From CBDATB01 sp965199745 (GTDB taxonomy: Bacteria > Bacteroidota > Bacteroidia > Cytophagales > Flammeovirgaceae): a stretch of DNA of 64,000 bases. The DNA lies in the NCBI GenBank assembly GCA_965199745.1, contig CBDATB010000003.1, positions 1-64,000 on the forward strand, read 5' to 3'. Shown here piece after piece: positions 17,807 to 26,894 of the stretch; positions within the stretch are counted from its first letter, which is position 1; the number at the start of each line of letters is the position of its first letter. The notes beneath the pieces were generated by a model. The model was not told the origin of the DNA. It saw nothing but the letters and a program-made list of their open reading frames with translations, and made no database searches. The position numbers were made by a program, and so were the translations under genes.

Positions 17807-18253
17807 ATGAAAAAGCTAATACTATTACTATTTATTCCAATCACTTCGTTTTCTCAAGTGATAGTTAACACATACTATGTAAATAATGAACCAATCGTTG
17901 AGGAAATAAATATTACTGAAATTCAAGATGAATATGTTCAGGTAAAATTATTTGTTAAAAAGGATGTAGTTTTTTCTTCAGCAGCACATTCGTTAATTAC
18001 ATCTGAGTATAAGAATGTACTGATGAGTGCTTCTTGGAAAGAAAAAAAATGGAATGTTTATGATGGTGATAAATTAATATCGTTGAATGATAATGTTGAT
18101 GTTCTAAATTTTTTTAATAAATATGGTTTTGAGTACTTAGAAACAAATACAAAATCATCAGAAAGTCGAACTACCTATATGAATAGTTTTAATTCTTCGG
18201 TAACCACCTCTAAATCTAAATCAAGTATAGTATTTAAGAACAATAACAATTAA
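17807..18253 (+). CDS. Secreted protein of unknown function
   Basis: The 148-residue protein begins with a clear signal peptide (MKKLILLLFIPITSFSQ, cleavage after SFSQ-like site near residue 17). The mature part is beta-rich, with a serine- and asparagine-rich tail. No domain recognised. It is the last gene before the right end of the island and probably co-transcribed with the small membrane protein upstream. AT-rich composition matches the island rather than the core. Confidence 0.65.
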   Translation: MKKLILLLFIPITSFSQVIVNTYYVNNEPIVEEINITEIQDEYVQVKLFVKKDVVFSSAAHSLITSEYKNVLMSASWKEKKWNVYDGDKLISLNDNVDVLNFFNKYGFEYLETNTKSSESRTTYMNSFNSSVTTSKSKSSIVFKNNNN

Positions 18254-18281
18254 ATACATATATTAAAGAGTGCCAAATGAG

Positions 18282-18297
18282 TTGCCATATAGTTGCC
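18282..18297. repeat. 16-bp repeat inside the right island end (candidate integrase arm site)
   Basis: Identical to 14441-14456 (ttgccatatagttgcc), in the same orientation, 101 bp inside the right attachment repeat. Confidence 0.6.
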
Positions 18298-18338
18298 ACT
18301 TTTTTACTAACTTTAAGCAAGTTCATTAATAATTGATG

Positions 18339-18368
18339 TAAAAAAAGAAACCTCCGATTTCTCGAAGG
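18339..18368 (-). terminator. Terminator downstream of tRNA-Asn, carried by the island
   Basis: On the minus strand the stem CCTTCGA / TCGGAGG (one T-G pair) with loop gaaa is followed by TTTCTTTTTTT. It lies 32 bp past the tRNA-Asn 3' end, within the island side of the junction, and so replaces the terminator now found at 14272-14299. Confidence 0.75.
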
Positions 18369-18397
18369 CTTTATTCTGTGTAATGTAGCGGTTTCGC

Positions 18398-18451
18398 TTG
18401 CTCCCCCTCTTGGACTCGAACCAAGGACCCTCTGATTAACAGTCAGATGCT
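18398..18451. repeat. Right attachment repeat (attR) within tRNA-Asn
   Basis: Direct repeat of 14309-14362 with one mismatch. The island restores a complete tRNA-Asn on this side, so integration does not destroy the tRNA. Confidence 0.9.
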
Positions 18452-18474
18452 CTAACCAGCTGAGCTAAGGAGGA
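18401..18474 (-). tRNA. tRNA-Asn (anticodon GTT)
   Basis: A 74-nt cloverleaf: acceptor TCCTCCT / AGGGGGA (one T-G pair), D-arm GCTC/GAGC, anticodon arm TCTGA-CTGTTAA-TCAGA, variable loop GGGTC, T-arm CTTGG-TTCGAGT-CCAAG, discriminator G. The CCA is not encoded, as is usual in this phylum. It is the integration target of the island to its left. Confidence 0.95.
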
Positions 18475-18699
18475 ATATGTGACTTGCTTATTTATTAAAG
18501 ACAGATAGGATTCGTATTTCAGGGTTACTAATTTACACTAGCTTGGCAAAAGTACACAAAAACTTGAAAAAAGAAGTTTTTCCGAAAAACTTTATCACTT
18601 ACATCACGCGGGTAGAGTAACTGCGAGATTTACGCTGCTTTTTTTAATGTTTTTTAAAACTCATAATAATTGTATTCTGAGAATACGCATCTGAGTCAT

Positions 18700-18720
18700 C
18701 CATTTGTCTTTGGCAAATGG
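18700..18720. repeat. Short palindrome, member 2 of a hairpin family
   Basis: CCATTTG / CAAATGG stem with a 7-nt loop, 5 bp beyond the stop of the SGNH-like gene. Its reverse complement matches the hairpin at 476-496 apart from one compensatory stem pair and one loop base. Confidence 0.5.
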
Positions 18721-18725
18721 GTACT

Positions 18726-19598
18726 TCACTTTAGGTATTCAATTAGTTCCATTGTAAATTTTTTTGCTCCCTTATTATTTAAGTGGTCAGGGTCTAGGTA
18801 AAGTGGGTCTGGATAAAAATTTGTTGTTTGATTAAACACATTGTGCTTAGCACTATATATTTTTGTTAAATCACGGTATTTTTCCATTATGACAGTTGGA
18901 ATGCCTTTTAGGTATTTTTCGTGAACCGGGCTACTAACCATCACCAAATAAATCTTATTTAAATTACATAACGAAACGATGGAGTCTAAATAGTTAACTG
19001 CTAATTTTGATATGCCTAACTCGATACCATTTTGATAATAATGACGCTTAATAACTTTTTCAAAGTTATCAGTATTACTTCCATGGCTACTTAAATAATT
19101 GCCTATATAGTTTATGTGATTTCTCTTGGGATATAGCGCAGTTTGTTTCCATGAAACCTTGTAGCAAGTCCAATAGTCAACTGAAATTTGATGTGAAATA
19201 TTTTTAAACTCTTGGATTGGGTAACTTCTTTTAAACATTTCCTTTGACCACTTTTTATTTGAGAGTTTCAAATCGTTGAATTCGGAGATATTGTGAGGTG
19301 CAAATCCGATAATTAAGGTGTCGGGAATGTACGATTTAAATATTTTTTTCAACTTCCAATATGTCAAGAAATAAGGCTCAGCTAACTGAGATATATTTTG
19401 GGCATCATTGAAACATTTTGGATTTAAACTTCTTTGAGTATGCGAATCACCTACAATAAGCACACTAGTTGTTTTAATCGGAACAGTTTGATTTTTATAA
19501 AAAAATGGTTTATCGCCATGTTTACCCCAGAATATAGAATGAGGAAGATCATAAACACGACTACTTTGCGCAAAAATATCTGCATGATTTATAATCAA
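18726..19598 (-). CDS. SGNH/GDSL-hydrolase-like protein
   Basis: The 290-residue frame shows an SGNH block I (VLIVGDSHTQRSLNP, Ser in GDSH, about residue 50) and a C-terminal catalytic dyad motif (LDPDHLNNKGAKKF, Asp and His). Between them lie LIIGFAPHNIS and VMVSSPVH (a possible block III region). This fold covers O-acetyl esterases and acyltransferase partners acting on surface glycans; the substrate cannot be told. The N-terminus is uncertain: the frame begins at a TTG with no ATG nearby, and an ATG in another frame (MKKRQFIYF) about 30 bp upstream suggests a signal peptide broken by an indel. The gene stands alone beside the tRNA. Confidence 0.6.
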   Translation of the reverse strand: MIINHADIFAQSSRVYDLPHSIFWGKHGDKPFFYKNQTVPIKTTSVLIVGDSHTQRSLNPKCFNDAQNISQLAEPYFLTYWKLKKIFKSYIPDTLIIGFAPHNISEFNDLKLSNKKWSKEMFKRSYPIQEFKNISHQISVDYWTCYKVSWKQTALYPKRNHINYIGNYLSSHGSNTDNFEKVIKRHYYQNGIELGISKLAVNYLDSIVSLCNLNKIYLVMVSSPVHEKYLKGIPTVIMEKYRDLTKIYSAKHNVFNQTTNFYPDPLYLDPDHLNNKGAKKFTMELIEYLK

Positions 19599-19619
19599 AA
19601 GTAAATAAACTGTCGTTTC

Positions 19620-20101
19620 TTCATGAGAACTTAACTCAGTAATTTTGTTATTTCACCTTTTTTTGAAAATATGCTCATGTGCCGGAGAACCCAACAATCA
19701 TAGGTAAACCCTGAGATGTCGTTCCACTCGTAAGATGTAAATCATACGCAATGAGCGATCACTCCCGCTTATCAAACAACAGGCTCAGTCAGTTGTTTTG
19801 ACTTTGAATCCAGAGCCTCTTATGCCCAAATGCAGCTTAAGTAGAAAAGGCAGACTAGAAGGCAAAACATAACCCGAGATAAGCGGATATGCTGTCATCA
19901 AAAAAAGTAAAAAGTGTACTGAGAAATAATCACAAATTTAAATATTTATGAATATTTTCAGATAGGTTTTTTTAGCTTGGATAAAAATGCTTTGCTCAAA
20001 GTCTAATTTATTATTACATTTCAAACTTTTCAAAATTACTGCATGTTGATTCTAAAAGTCGTTTTCATTTCAGTATAAACATCCTTTAAAATAACTAAAC
20101 T
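19620..20101. other. 480-bp intergenic region with a candidate structured RNA
   Basis: No open frame was found, yet the segment 19680-19900 is less AT-rich and has strong complementarity: CCGCTTATC at 19765-19773 pairs perfectly with GATAAGCGG at 19878-19886, and inside it AAACAAC (19774-19780) pairs with GTTGTTT (19792-19798). A competing pair AGGCTC / GAGCCT (19781-19786 and 19813-19818) is also possible. This looks like a folded RNA or a leader of the large gene at 20102. It matches no RNA family that I recognise (not tmRNA, RNase P or SRP RNA). Confidence 0.35.
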
Positions 20102-23100
20102 ATGTATCTACATCTTTGTGTGTTGAAAGCAAAATTAATACTTGTTTTTTTATTCTGCTCTATGTGTCTAGGCTTTGTAAAAGCACAGCGGCATAGTGTT
20201 GTAGCTTTTACAGTAGAAGATAGCATACTATCCGACACTTATAGCGTTATCAGAAAAATAGCCCACTCTTCTGCCGATTCTGTCTACAAAGAATTTGAAA
20301 GTGTCTGGAATAGTTTAAATCAAGAGCAAATGAGTTTGTTTTTTGGCGTTTCACAAAAAATGTTCAAACAGTCCTACTTACCAAAACCTCATTATAAGGA
20401 CTTTTATCTGGCTTTAATTTATGCTGTAAAAATAAAATCACTTTCCGCCGATAAAATCACTAATTTCTTGTCTATTACTAATCGCTCAATAAGTGAATAT
20501 AGCAAAAAACAGGTGGCTAATTTTTTCCTAGTCTCTGGTAGCTTTTTTCAAAAAGACCTCATCTATGAGTCCAAATTTAATAGCGTTGCAGTATTGGGAG
20601 GTAGTTTTTCTTTTAAATATGCCCAGTCGGAAAGTAGCAGCGAAGAAACAGTAGAAGAATCGGGCTTTTCAGTTGAAGATACTTCCTTAAACGACGACGC
20701 AGAATGGGACGACAGTGAAAGTTGGAGTGATAAAGAAAATTGGGATGAAGATGAAGGCTGGAGTGATGAAGAAAGTTGGGATCAAGATGAAAGAGGTATG
20801 GGTAAGGACCTCCTGGAAGAGGAACTTTCAGCAAATCAGTTTATCCCCAAAAATATACTTCCCACACTTGAAGGTCCTTATATTGAGTTTGAAGGCGTTG
20901 AGTTGCGTATTGCTTCTTTGTACGATACCTTAACAGTTAGCAAAACCCAAGGACAAATACTACTTACTAATAACCATTTTATAGGAAAAGAAGGAAAAAC
21001 AGATTGGAGTAGTGTGGGAATGGATAAATTAAAGGTATACTGCACCTTTGCAGAATACAGCTTCTACACACCTATCCCAAAGTTACAGGCAGAAAAAGTA
21101 AAATTTCATCATGATGAGCTACTAAATGAACCGATAGAGGGTTTGTACGAACACTACAGTCGGCGAGATAATAGGTCAATTCAGGCAATATATCCTGCTT
21201 TTAAGTCATACCATGCTACCGGAGTGTGCGACCTGAAAAATGGCGTTCGATTTAGCGGAGGTTTTACTATTAGGGGTAGTAAAATTTCTAGCGCGTCTTT
21301 CAGCAACACACAATCGGTCATCGAAGTAGTAAAAAAAGGCACTCGCAAGTTTATAGCTAAATCTTCGAAGCCATTTTCATTGGGGGATTCTATTATTACA
21401 AACCTACAAAGTGGTATTACTATCTATAAAACTGAAAATGATAGCATCACACATCCTGCCGTATCATTTCGCTACCACACTACTAACAACAGGCTGAATA
21501 TTACTAGAAAAAAAGGATATTATAAAAATATACCTTTTAATGACCTCTATTTTAATGTTGATATATATGCTGAATACTTAACTTGGAATATACTTGAAGA
21601 CAGTATAGATTTAGGCATACTAAATGCTAAAAAAAAAATTCCTTTTGTTGCCCAATCAATAGATTTTTACAGCAATCATATTTTTCAAAAACTTCGAGGT
21701 TTGTATAATTTTCATCCACTTAGATTTCTTACTCACTACGCAAAAAAAATAAATAAACAATATTTTACAACAGAAGAACTTACGCAATATTTTATGCTAT
21801 CTCGGTACAGTAAAAAATCTTATGAAAAAGGGCTATATGACAAAACTTATGGCTTGCTCAAAGGAGCTATGATTTATTTACATGCACTCGGCTTTGTCGA
21901 TTATAACCCGCAAAAAGATCTAATTAAAATGACCTACAAAGGACAGCTGTACGCTTCTGCCAGCAAAAAAAGAAGAGGTGCTGATTATGATAACCTGAAA
22001 ATCACTTCTCGTATTGACAGTGTTGCCAATGCTACTATTCACTTGGGCAGAAAAGAAATGACCATCAGAGGAATCAGAGATTTTACTGTTAACGACTCAC
22101 TCAATGTGTACATAAAACCCGAACAAGGAGTAGTTGTGATGAAAGCAAACAGAAGTATGGATTTTAATGGCAGAATAGTAGCCGGAAAATTTGTTATTGA
22201 CGGTAGAAATTTCATCCTTGATTACAAAGATTTTAAGGTACAGATGCCAGAAGTAGATTCTTTGTTTTTTATTGTTACAGATACTTCGGAAGAGCTAACG
22301 GACGCACTATATTCTTCTAATAATATTGTAAATACAGGAGGGGTACTTTACATTTCAGAGCCTTATAATAAGTCAGCAAGGATAAAAAATGCCGCATACC
22401 CCAAATTAGATGCCAATGCTGGCGGGCAAATCATATTTGATGAAAACTTGCTAGATGGCTCTTACAAAGACAGGGTGTATATAGATATAGATCCTTTCAA
22501 AATAGATAGTGCCACCATCAATAACTCTACAGCTATCAGTTTGAAAGGCTCTTTTATATCTTCAAATATTCTCCCTGACTTTGAAGAAGATATATTTATC
22601 AAAGCAGACAATCAGTTGGGCTTTGAACGAAATGCCCCTCCTGAGGGCTATCCGCTATATGTTGACAAAGGGCGTTTCTACGAAAAAATTGCGATGGGAG
22701 GAAGCGGATTAATAGGTAACGGAAAAATAACATATCTGTCAGGTAGCTTCCAATCAGAGAATTTTATTTTTTATCCCGATTCAGTGTATGCACAAAAAAG
22801 TAATGGAACTATTAGCGAGGGAGCTTTTGGAAATGCCTTTTATCCGAAAGTAAAGCTCAAAAACTCTCGAATACGTTGGTTCCCTTATGCCGATAAGATG
22901 GAGCTGCGATCTACCAATGAAAGTTTTGAAATGTTTGATAACGCCCACCATTACCGAGGGTTTTTATACTATACCCCTGAAGGAATTACTGGTAAAGGTA
23001 GGCTCAATCACGAACTGTTTGCCGTGCAGTCTCCCCTTTTCACTTTTAACCAAGATAGCTATACGGCAGAAAGATCTGGCTTTAAAGTATACTCACAAGG

Positions 23101-24961
23101 ATTTAAGCCTTCTCTGATATTTACAAAACAAGCAGACGTAAAACACAATCTTAGCCAGCAAGTGATAGAAATATCTAAATATAAAGACGCTGACGGTGGG
23201 ATTGCCTTGCCCTTTGCAGAATATAATACTAGTATTAGAAAAGGTACTTGGGATATTGAAGGACAATTAATTACCTTTTCTACCCCAACACAAAATGAGT
23301 TAATGCATTTTACCTCTACGGCTTCTGAAGAAAACCCACTGACTTTTAAAAGTCAATCAGCTACATATAATTTACAAGATTATTCTCTCAATATTGGTGG
23401 AGTAGCCAATATAAAAGTGGCTAATGTCAATATATTCCCTGGCAACGGAAAATTGCTCATAAGAGAAGGAGGAGATATAGAGGAACTGTCAAATGCTTCG
23501 TTGGAGCTAAATGCCGAAAATCATAATTTCTTGCTCAAAAACGGAAATATCAAAATTCTTTCAGGAGAAGAATTTACAGGAAAAGCCTGGTATGATTATG
23601 TCAATGATGTGTTAGACACATCTCAAATACTATTCAACCACTTTGAAACTAATAAAATAACACAAGCTAAAAAAAACAAGCAAGACCTAGTAAAAGATGA
23701 CCTGCAAACCTATCAAACCATAGCACAAGCAGAAGTATCTAATAACACTGGTTATATTAAAATTATTGACGGTATTTACTTCAGGGGGCAGGTCGAGTTA
23801 GTAGATACTAGAAAAAACCTCAAGTTTGACGGAGAAATACGGCTTACTCTGGAAAGAGACATGAATCATTGGTTTAGTTATCAAACAAACAATGAAGATA
23901 CAAATATCTATATTCTAATAGACGACCAAATCACCGACATAGAAACAAAAGAAAAACTACAAGTAGGGCTTTATCTCGATCAAATTGAAAAACGATTATA
24001 TTGTGCACTCTTGGAGAATCAACTAGGATGGAGAAACAATGTAGCACTCTTTGCTCCTAAAGGGGGACTGAGATTCGATGCAGCAACAAATGCCTATATT
24101 ATCAACCCTTTAAATAAAGAAAAAGGCGAAAGTTTCCGAGGTAATACCCTCTCGTATAACTATCAAAAGCAATATATAACATTAGAAGGGTCTCTACCAC
24201 TGATACCGCTAGATAATCCTTTGTATATTTCTTTCAGCGGCGTTGGGCATGCTTACCCCAAGAAGCAGGACTTTTATCTCAACACCATGATGTTGTTTCA
24301 GCCACAAATGCCTACCAAAGCCTATTCTGAAATGTCTGGAGACTTTTCCCAAGATTTAACAAATACTTATGAAATAAATGATAATCCCGATACACTATTT
24401 ATTAAGCTGGCGCAAATATTGTCTGAACCACTCATGGAGGAATACCTCGCCCAAGCTCAGGGTGAATATTTTCCTCCCGTTGATTATATAGATACCTATA
24501 TCGGCTTGTCAGAAGTGAAGCTTAAATGGTCTGACGAATACAAATCTTTTTATAATACAGGAGAAATAAAAATGTCTAATATATTAGGCAAAGAAATAGA
24601 AGCTAAAATAGAGGGTTATATAGAAATCCCTAAAGTCTCTGAAAACAATGCTATTAATATTTTTTTAAGAAGTGCATCAGAAGAATGGTATTTTTTGAAA
24701 ATTGAAAAAAACAAACTACAAGCACTTTCTTCTAATAGCTATTTTAACCTGCTATCAGGCCTCAAAACTGTAGATTTTGAAGAAGTTTACGGTTTTGTCT
24801 ATTCGTTTAGGTCTAACTATCTGCTGTTGGAAGATCCTATTGATTTGAAAGAACCAGAAGAACTTGAAAAACAAGATGGAAAAGATAAAGAAAGTCAAGA
24901 AGAAGAAGAAGTAGCCCAAGAGCTTGAAGAAACAGAAGAAGAGGAAGATGACGGCTTCTAA
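20102..24961 (+). CDS. Very large secreted protein of unknown function
   Basis: The 1619-residue protein has an N-terminal signal peptide (hydrophobic residues 11-25, cleavage after VKAQ near residue 29). Residues 100-160 are helical. Residues 179-231 are extremely acidic, with Trp at 202, 208, 214, 220 and 226, that is, a W-x5 hexad repeat (WDDSES, WSDKEN, WDEDEG and so on). From about 260 to 1540 it is a long series of beta-rich segments separated by helical linkers, with words such as GNGKITYLSGSFQSENF and FPGNGKLLIREGGDIEEL that recall stacked beta-strand (OstA/AsmA-like) proteins. The last ~50 residues are a Glu-rich tail. No catalytic motif and no T9SS sorting domain were seen. Function not recognised; an envelope scaffold is a guess. 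Confidence 0.75.
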   Translation: MYLHLCVLKAKLILVFLFCSMCLGFVKAQRHSVVAFTVEDSILSDTYSVIRKIAHSSADSVYKEFESVWNSLNQEQMSLFFGVSQKMFKQSYLPKPHYKDFYLALIYAVKIKSLSADKITNFLSITNRSISEYSKKQVANFFLVSGSFFQKDLIYESKFNSVAVLGGSFSFKYAQSESSSEETVEESGFSVEDTSLNDDAEWDDSESWSDKENWDEDEGWSDEESWDQDERGMGKDLLEEELSANQFIPKNILPTLEGPYIEFEGVELRIASLYDTLTVSKTQGQILLTNNHFIGKEGKTDWSSVGMDKLKVYCTFAEYSFYTPIPKLQAEKVKFHHDELLNEPIEGLYEHYSRRDNRSIQAIYPAFKSYHATGVCDLKNGVRFSGGFTIRGSKISSASFSNTQSVIEVVKKGTRKFIAKSSKPFSLGDSIITNLQSGITIYKTENDSITHPAVSFRYHTTNNRLNITRKKGYYKNIPFNDLYFNVDIYAEYLTWNILEDSIDLGILNAKKKIPFVAQSIDFYSNHIFQKLRGLYNFHPLRFLTHYAKKINKQYFTTEELTQYFMLSRYSKKSYEKGLYDKTYGLLKGAMIYLHALGFVDYNPQKDLIKMTYKGQLYASASKKRRGADYDNLKITSRIDSVANATIHLGRKEMTIRGIRDFTVNDSLNVYIKPEQGVVVMKANRSMDFNGRIVAGKFVIDGRNFILDYKDFKVQMPEVDSLFFIVTDTSEELTDALYSSNNIVNTGGVLYISEPYNKSARIKNAAYPKLDANAGGQIIFDENLLDGSYKDRVYIDIDPFKIDSATINNSTAISLKGSFISSNILPDFEEDIFIKADNQLGFERNAPPEGYPLYVDKGRFYEKIAMGGSGLIGNGKITYLSGSFQSENFIFYPDSVYAQKSNGTISEGAFGNAFYPKVKLKNSRIRWFPYADKMELRSTNESFEMFDNAHHYRGFLYYTPEGITGKGRLNHELFAVQSPLFTFNQDSYTAERSGFKVYSQGFKPSLIFTKQADVKHNLSQQVIEISKYKDADGGIALPFAEYNTSIRKGTWDIEGQLITFSTPTQNELMHFTSTASEENPLTFKSQSATYNLQDYSLNIGGVANIKVANVNIFPGNGKLLIREGGDIEELSNASLELNAENHNFLLKNGNIKILSGEEFTGKAWYDYVNDVLDTSQILFNHFETNKITQAKKNKQDLVKDDLQTYQTIAQAEVSNNTGYIKIIDGIYFRGQVELVDTRKNLKFDGEIRLTLERDMNHWFSYQTNNEDTNIYILIDDQITDIETKEKLQVGLYLDQIEKRLYCALLENQLGWRNNVALFAPKGGLRFDAATNAYIINPLNKEKGESFRGNTLSYNYQKQYITLEGSLPLIPLDNPLYISFSGVGHAYPKKQDFYLNTMMLFQPQMPTKAYSEMSGDFSQDLTNTYEINDNPDTLFIKLAQILSEPLMEEYLAQAQGEYFPPVDYIDTYIGLSEVKLKWSDEYKSFYNTGEIKMSNILGKEIEAKIEGYIEIPKVSENNAINIFLRSASEEWYFLKIEKNKLQALSSNSYFNLLSGLKTVDFEEVYGFVYSFRSNYLLLEDPIDLKEPEELEKQDGKDKESQEEEEVAQELEETEEEEDDGF

Positions 24962-25096
24962 TTTTAACAGTGTAGGGAACCTCGGTAGTCTACTCGAAAC
25001 AAACCTTTATACGGCAATCTTCTAGCTGTGAAGAAAGATAAGAAAAAAACTTATTGAATATTTGGAAGGCAATCACTAATATTTTAAAGCCTCTTG

Positions 25097-26068
25097 TTAC
25101 AAAAGCCCTATTTTATTCCTCACTCTACTAAGCACTTTTCTGGCTACTTTACGAGCTTTTGCCTCACCAGCTTGTAGCTTCTCTTCTAATAGACCAATGT
25201 TATCCATATAGCGATTAAATATTGCTCGCTGCTTGTTGTATTTTTGATTTATCAGAGCTAACAATTCGTTTTTAGCATGCCCATATCCATAATTACCAGC
25301 GCGATATTTTTTTTCAAGAGCTACCGTTTGTTCTGCCGTTCCCAGCAACTGATACATAGCGAATACATTACAATGCTCAGGGTCTTTGGGTTCTTCAAGA
25401 GTTTTAGCATCGGTGAAGATACCCATAACTTGCTTTTTAATTATTCTATCGCTTGCAAAAATATCAATAGTATTTCCATATGATTTACTCATCTTTTGCC
25501 CATCGGTGCCGGGAATTATCTTCAATGTTTCATTGATTTTAGACCTTGGAACAACAAAAACTTCTCCATATATTTTATTAAAAATATTAGCAATATCTCT
25601 GGTCATTTCCAGATGTTGCTTTTGGTCTTTACCGACTGGCACAACATCGGCATCATACATAATAATATCGCCAGCCATCAGCACAGGATAAGTAAATAGC
25701 CCGCCATTAACATCAGCAAGTTTATCTGCTTTATCTTTAAAAGAATGTGCATTAGCTAACATGGGATAAGGGGTCAGACAATTCAAATACCACATCAACT
25801 CACAAACTTCTGTTACTCTAGACTGGCGGTAGAACACGTTTTTATTGGTATCTAAACCGAAAGACAACCAGGCGGCTGCCACCGCATAGGTGTTCTCTTT
25901 TCTAATCTCAGGGTCTTTAATGCTAATAATTGCATGCAGATCAGCAATAAAGAAAAAACCTTCATTATCTTTGTGCTGAACGAGCTGAATAGCGGGTAAA
26001 ATAGCACCCAATACATTGCCCAAGTGAGGTCTGCCAGAGCTTTGAATTCCCGTTAAAATTCTTGACAT
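25097..26068 (-). CDS. trpS: Tryptophanyl-tRNA synthetase
   Basis: This 323-residue class I synthetase charges tRNA-Trp. It has the HIGH-like motif PHLGN (residues 14-18) in GIQSSGRPHLGNVLGA, GDIIMYDADVVPVGKDQKQH for tryptophan/ATP binding, and KMSKS at 192-196. Length is normal for the bacterial form. It is transcribed alone, convergent with the large secreted protein gene and divergent from rsmI. Confidence 0.96.
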   Translation of the reverse strand: MSRILTGIQSSGRPHLGNVLGAILPAIQLVQHKDNEGFFFIADLHAIISIKDPEIRKENTYAVAAAWLSFGLDTNKNVFYRQSRVTEVCELMWYLNCLTPYPMLANAHSFKDKADKLADVNGGLFTYPVLMAGDIIMYDADVVPVGKDQKQHLEMTRDIANIFNKIYGEVFVVPRSKINETLKIIPGTDGQKMSKSYGNTIDIFASDRIIKKQVMGIFTDAKTLEEPKDPEHCNVFAMYQLLGTAEQTVALEKKYRAGNYGYGHAKNELLALINQKYNKQRAIFNRYMDNIGLLEEKLQAGEAKARKVARKVLSRVRNKIGLL

Positions 26069-26196
26069 AATATTTAAAAAAATTAATTCGCTTGTACAAA
26101 AATAAGCAAGTTATTTGTATTGCCTATTATGCTTGTTATATTTTAAATATAAATGCAAACTACTAACTGCATCTAACGAGCTTTAACAAAGGACTT

Positions 26197-26880
26197 ATGC
26201 AAAAAAAAACACTTTATATGGTCCCCACCCCCGTTGGCAATCTAGAAGATATTACCCTCAGAGCAATAAAGATACTAGAACAAACAGATATTATTTTGGC
26301 AGAAGACACGCGACATACTGGCCTGCTGCTGAAATACTTAGGTATCAAAAAAAAAATGTGGAGCTACCATACTTTAAACGAACATCGCATAACCGATCAA
26401 ATAGTAGCTAAACTGCAAACAGGTACAAAAATAGCACTGGTATCCGATGCAGGCACCCCTTCAATTTCTGACCCTGGTTTTCTATTAGTGAAGTCATGTA
26501 TAAAGGCAGATTTGCGTGTAGAATGCCTGCCCGGTGCTACCGCTTTTGTGCCTGCTTTGGTGCAATCAGGATTTCCTACCGAGAGATTTATTTTTGAGGG
26601 TTTTCTTCCACACAAAAAAAAACGAAAAAAACGAATAGAAAACTTGACCTGTGAAGAATGTACCATCGTTTTATACGAATCGCCGCATCGCTTAATAAAA
26701 ACCCTAACACAACTGTGCGAAATATTGGGTAAAGAAAGAAAAGCCGTAGTCTGTCGAGAACTTTCTAAAAAGTTTGAAGAAAACCTGCGGGGTACGCTGG
26801 CAGAATTACAAAATCATTTTCAGCAACAAGAGCCGAGAGGGGAGTTTGTTTTACTCGTAGAAGGAAAAAATGATAATTAA
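26197..26880 (+). CDS. rsmI: 16S rRNA 2'-O-ribose C1402 methyltransferase RsmI
   Basis: The 227-residue SAM enzyme of the tetrapyrrole-methylase fold methylates C1402 in the decoding centre. Signature blocks are MVPTPVGNLEDITLRAI, LAEDTRHTGLLLKYL, ALVSDAGTPSISDPGF and LPGATAFVPALVQSGFPT, then FEGFLPHKKKRK. A shorter relative lies at 53027-53740. It is 14 bp upstream of lnt, so probably an operon. Confidence 0.95.
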   Translation: MQKKTLYMVPTPVGNLEDITLRAIKILEQTDIILAEDTRHTGLLLKYLGIKKKMWSYHTLNEHRITDQIVAKLQTGTKIALVSDAGTPSISDPGFLLVKSCIKADLRVECLPGATAFVPALVQSGFPTERFIFEGFLPHKKKRKKRIENLTCEECTIVLYESPHRLIKTLTQLCEILGKERKAVVCRELSKKFEENLRGTLAELQNHFQQQEPRGEFVLLVEGKNDN

Positions 26881-26894
26881 TTATTAAGCAAAAA

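Noticed and set aside
19672..19905. Possible tmRNA, RNase P RNA or SRP RNA
   Set aside because: None of the conserved cores (for example GAGGAAAGTCC or GGAAGGAAGCAGCC) was found on either strand.
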